From: Micropruina sp.
Lineage (GTDB): Bacteria; Actinomycetota; Actinomycetes; Propionibacteriales; Propionibacteriaceae
DNA length: 34,324 nucleotides
NCBI GenBank assembly: GCA_018055925.1
Contig: JAGPGQ010000008.1
Span: forward strand, 1,399 to 35,722
Direction of reading: 5' to 3'
In this document: positions 31,516 to 34,324 of the stretch, in pieces
Layout: each line of letters starts with the position of its first letter
How positions within the stretch are numbered: the first letter of the stretch is position 1
Notes under the pieces: model-generated
What the model saw: the letters and a program-made list of their open reading frames with translations, nothing else
The model's database searches: none
Told to the model about the DNA's origin: nothing
Program-made: the position numbers and the translations under genes

Positions 31516-31626
31516 ATCTGGCGTGGCGCGTGTCGGCTGTTGAGATCGTATGTCCGCAGTGCGAGACCGGGAGTCTCGCGGGCGATGACTTCGGTGGAGC
31601 CCGCAGCCAACTCCGGCGTTCGGCAA

Positions 31627-31632
31627 TAGGGT
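31627..31632 (+). promoter_or_regulatory. Likely leaderless -10 element of sdhC
   Basis: TAGGGT lies 7 nt before the GTG at 31640, the same hexamer and spacing as upstream of the GtrA gene at 6826. Confidence 0.45.
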
Positions 31633-31639
31633 TTGTTCC

Positions 31640-32340
31640 GTGGCGACGACGACTCTTCCCGCGCACGCTCGGGCCCTCCGGTCAACGGTGACGGTCAAGG
31701 TCGTGATGGCGGTAACAGGCCTGATCATGATCGGGTTCCTGGTGATGCACATGTACGGCAACCTGAAGGTCTTCATGGGTGCCGAATCCTTCGATCACTA
31801 CGCCCACTGGCTCAAGGGCGACATCCTCTACCCGCTGGTCCCGTCGGGCTGGTTCATCTGGATCTTCCGGTTCTTCCTGCTGGCCGCGGTCCTGGCCCAC
31901 GTCTGGTCGGCCTGGCACCTGGCCCGCAAGGCGAAGGCGGCCCGGGGCTCCAGCTACGTGGTCAAGAAGAGCATCCAGCAGACCTATTCGGCGCGCACCA
32001 TGCGCTGGGGTGGCGTGATCCTGGCCGCCGGGCTGGTGTTCCACATCCTGCAGTTCACCGCGCTGGTGATCCGGACCGGCTTCACCAGCGAGTCCGGGCC
32101 GTACGAGATGTTCGTGCTGTCGTTCCAGCAGTGGTGGCTGGTGCTGGCCTACGCGGCCTGGATGGTGACCGTCTGCATGCACGTGCGGCACGGCTTCTGG
32201 AGTGCCCTGGCCACACTCGGCGCGAACACCTCGGCGAAGGCGCGCGGCGTACTCAACGCGCTGGCCTACGCGCTCGCGGTGCTGCTGTTCGCGGGTTTCA
32301 TGATCGCGCCGCTGGCGGTGCTGTTCGGAGTGGTGAAGTG

Positions 32341-32341
<1 letters not shown>
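31640..32341 (+). CDS. sdhC: Succinate dehydrogenase/fumarate reductase cytochrome b subunit
   Basis: The 233-residue membrane anchor of complex II has five hydrophobic helices, near residues 22-42, 70-93, 115-140, 155-178 and 205-229. Candidate heme-ligand histidines are in [22 protein letters not shown] and HVRHGFW, as in the single-subunit anchors of Gram-positive menaquinone-reducing enzymes. The motif ARTMRWGG is typical of these. The GTG at 31640 is supported by the TAGGGT box. The stop overlaps the sdhA ATG by one base (TGATG), as in sdhCAB operons. It diverges from the siderophore operon. Confidence 0.93.

Positions 32342-34324
<1,983 letters not shown>

Overview
The window is high-GC DNA in the arrangement typical of Actinobacteria: a DUF177 gene-rpmF-rnc-mutM-smc-ftsY-ffh-rpsP-khpA-rimM-trmD backbone with accessory genes between the conserved ones. 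GTG starts are frequent, several genes carry a -10 hexamer placed only 6-8 nt before the start codon (leaderless style), and there is a DtxR/IdeR-type iron box. The SdhC/SdhA pair resembles menaquinone-linked enzymes of Gram-positives. A propionibacterial relative is plausible, but the genus cannot be read from this sequence.

Layout. 1-3650: DUF177 protein (5' end outside the window), rpmF, rnc, a FAD/NAD(P)H oxidoreductase and mutM. 3651-7398: accessory insert with a hipBA toxin-antitoxin pair, a divergent DUF1761 membrane protein/HxlR regulator pair sharing a perfect palindrome, and a GtrA-family membrane protein. 7401-15850: smc, a small membrane protein, a SAM methyltransferase, ftsY, a Tyr/Gln/Pro-rich repeat membrane protein and ffh. 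15851-19618: a decayed acetyltransferase, an amidohydrolase with a His-rich N-terminus, an AlkZ/YcaQ-family protein and a flavin-reductase-like protein. 19815-21810: rpsP-khpA-rimM-trmD. 21870-31446, minus strand: a catecholate siderophore locus, dhbA-dhbC-dhbE-dhbB-entF plus an Sfp-type phosphopantetheinyl transferase. 31640-end: sdhC and sdhA (3' end outside the window).

The siderophore locus reads as a complete pathway from chorismate to a 2,3-dihydroxybenzoyl-serine product. Gene order is that of Bacillus dhbACEBF, but the NRPS is a single C-A-PCP-TE module whose serine-like specificity code resembles EntF. All four junctions overlap by 4 nt, and an iron-repressor box lies upstream of dhbA. 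No exporter, uptake gene or MbtH-like gene is visible.

The most unusual signal is a family of about 20 short GC-rich palindromes (arms CATCCCGGC / GCCGGGATC and variants). They sit between genes, build tandem arrays (68-bp and 102-bp periods), provide the stop codon of the amidohydrolase, and lie in frame inside three otherwise conserved proteins: MutM, TrmD and the NRPS adenylation domain. In MutM and the NRPS two opposed copies enclose a small tandem repeat, forming a compound insert whose length is a multiple of three.
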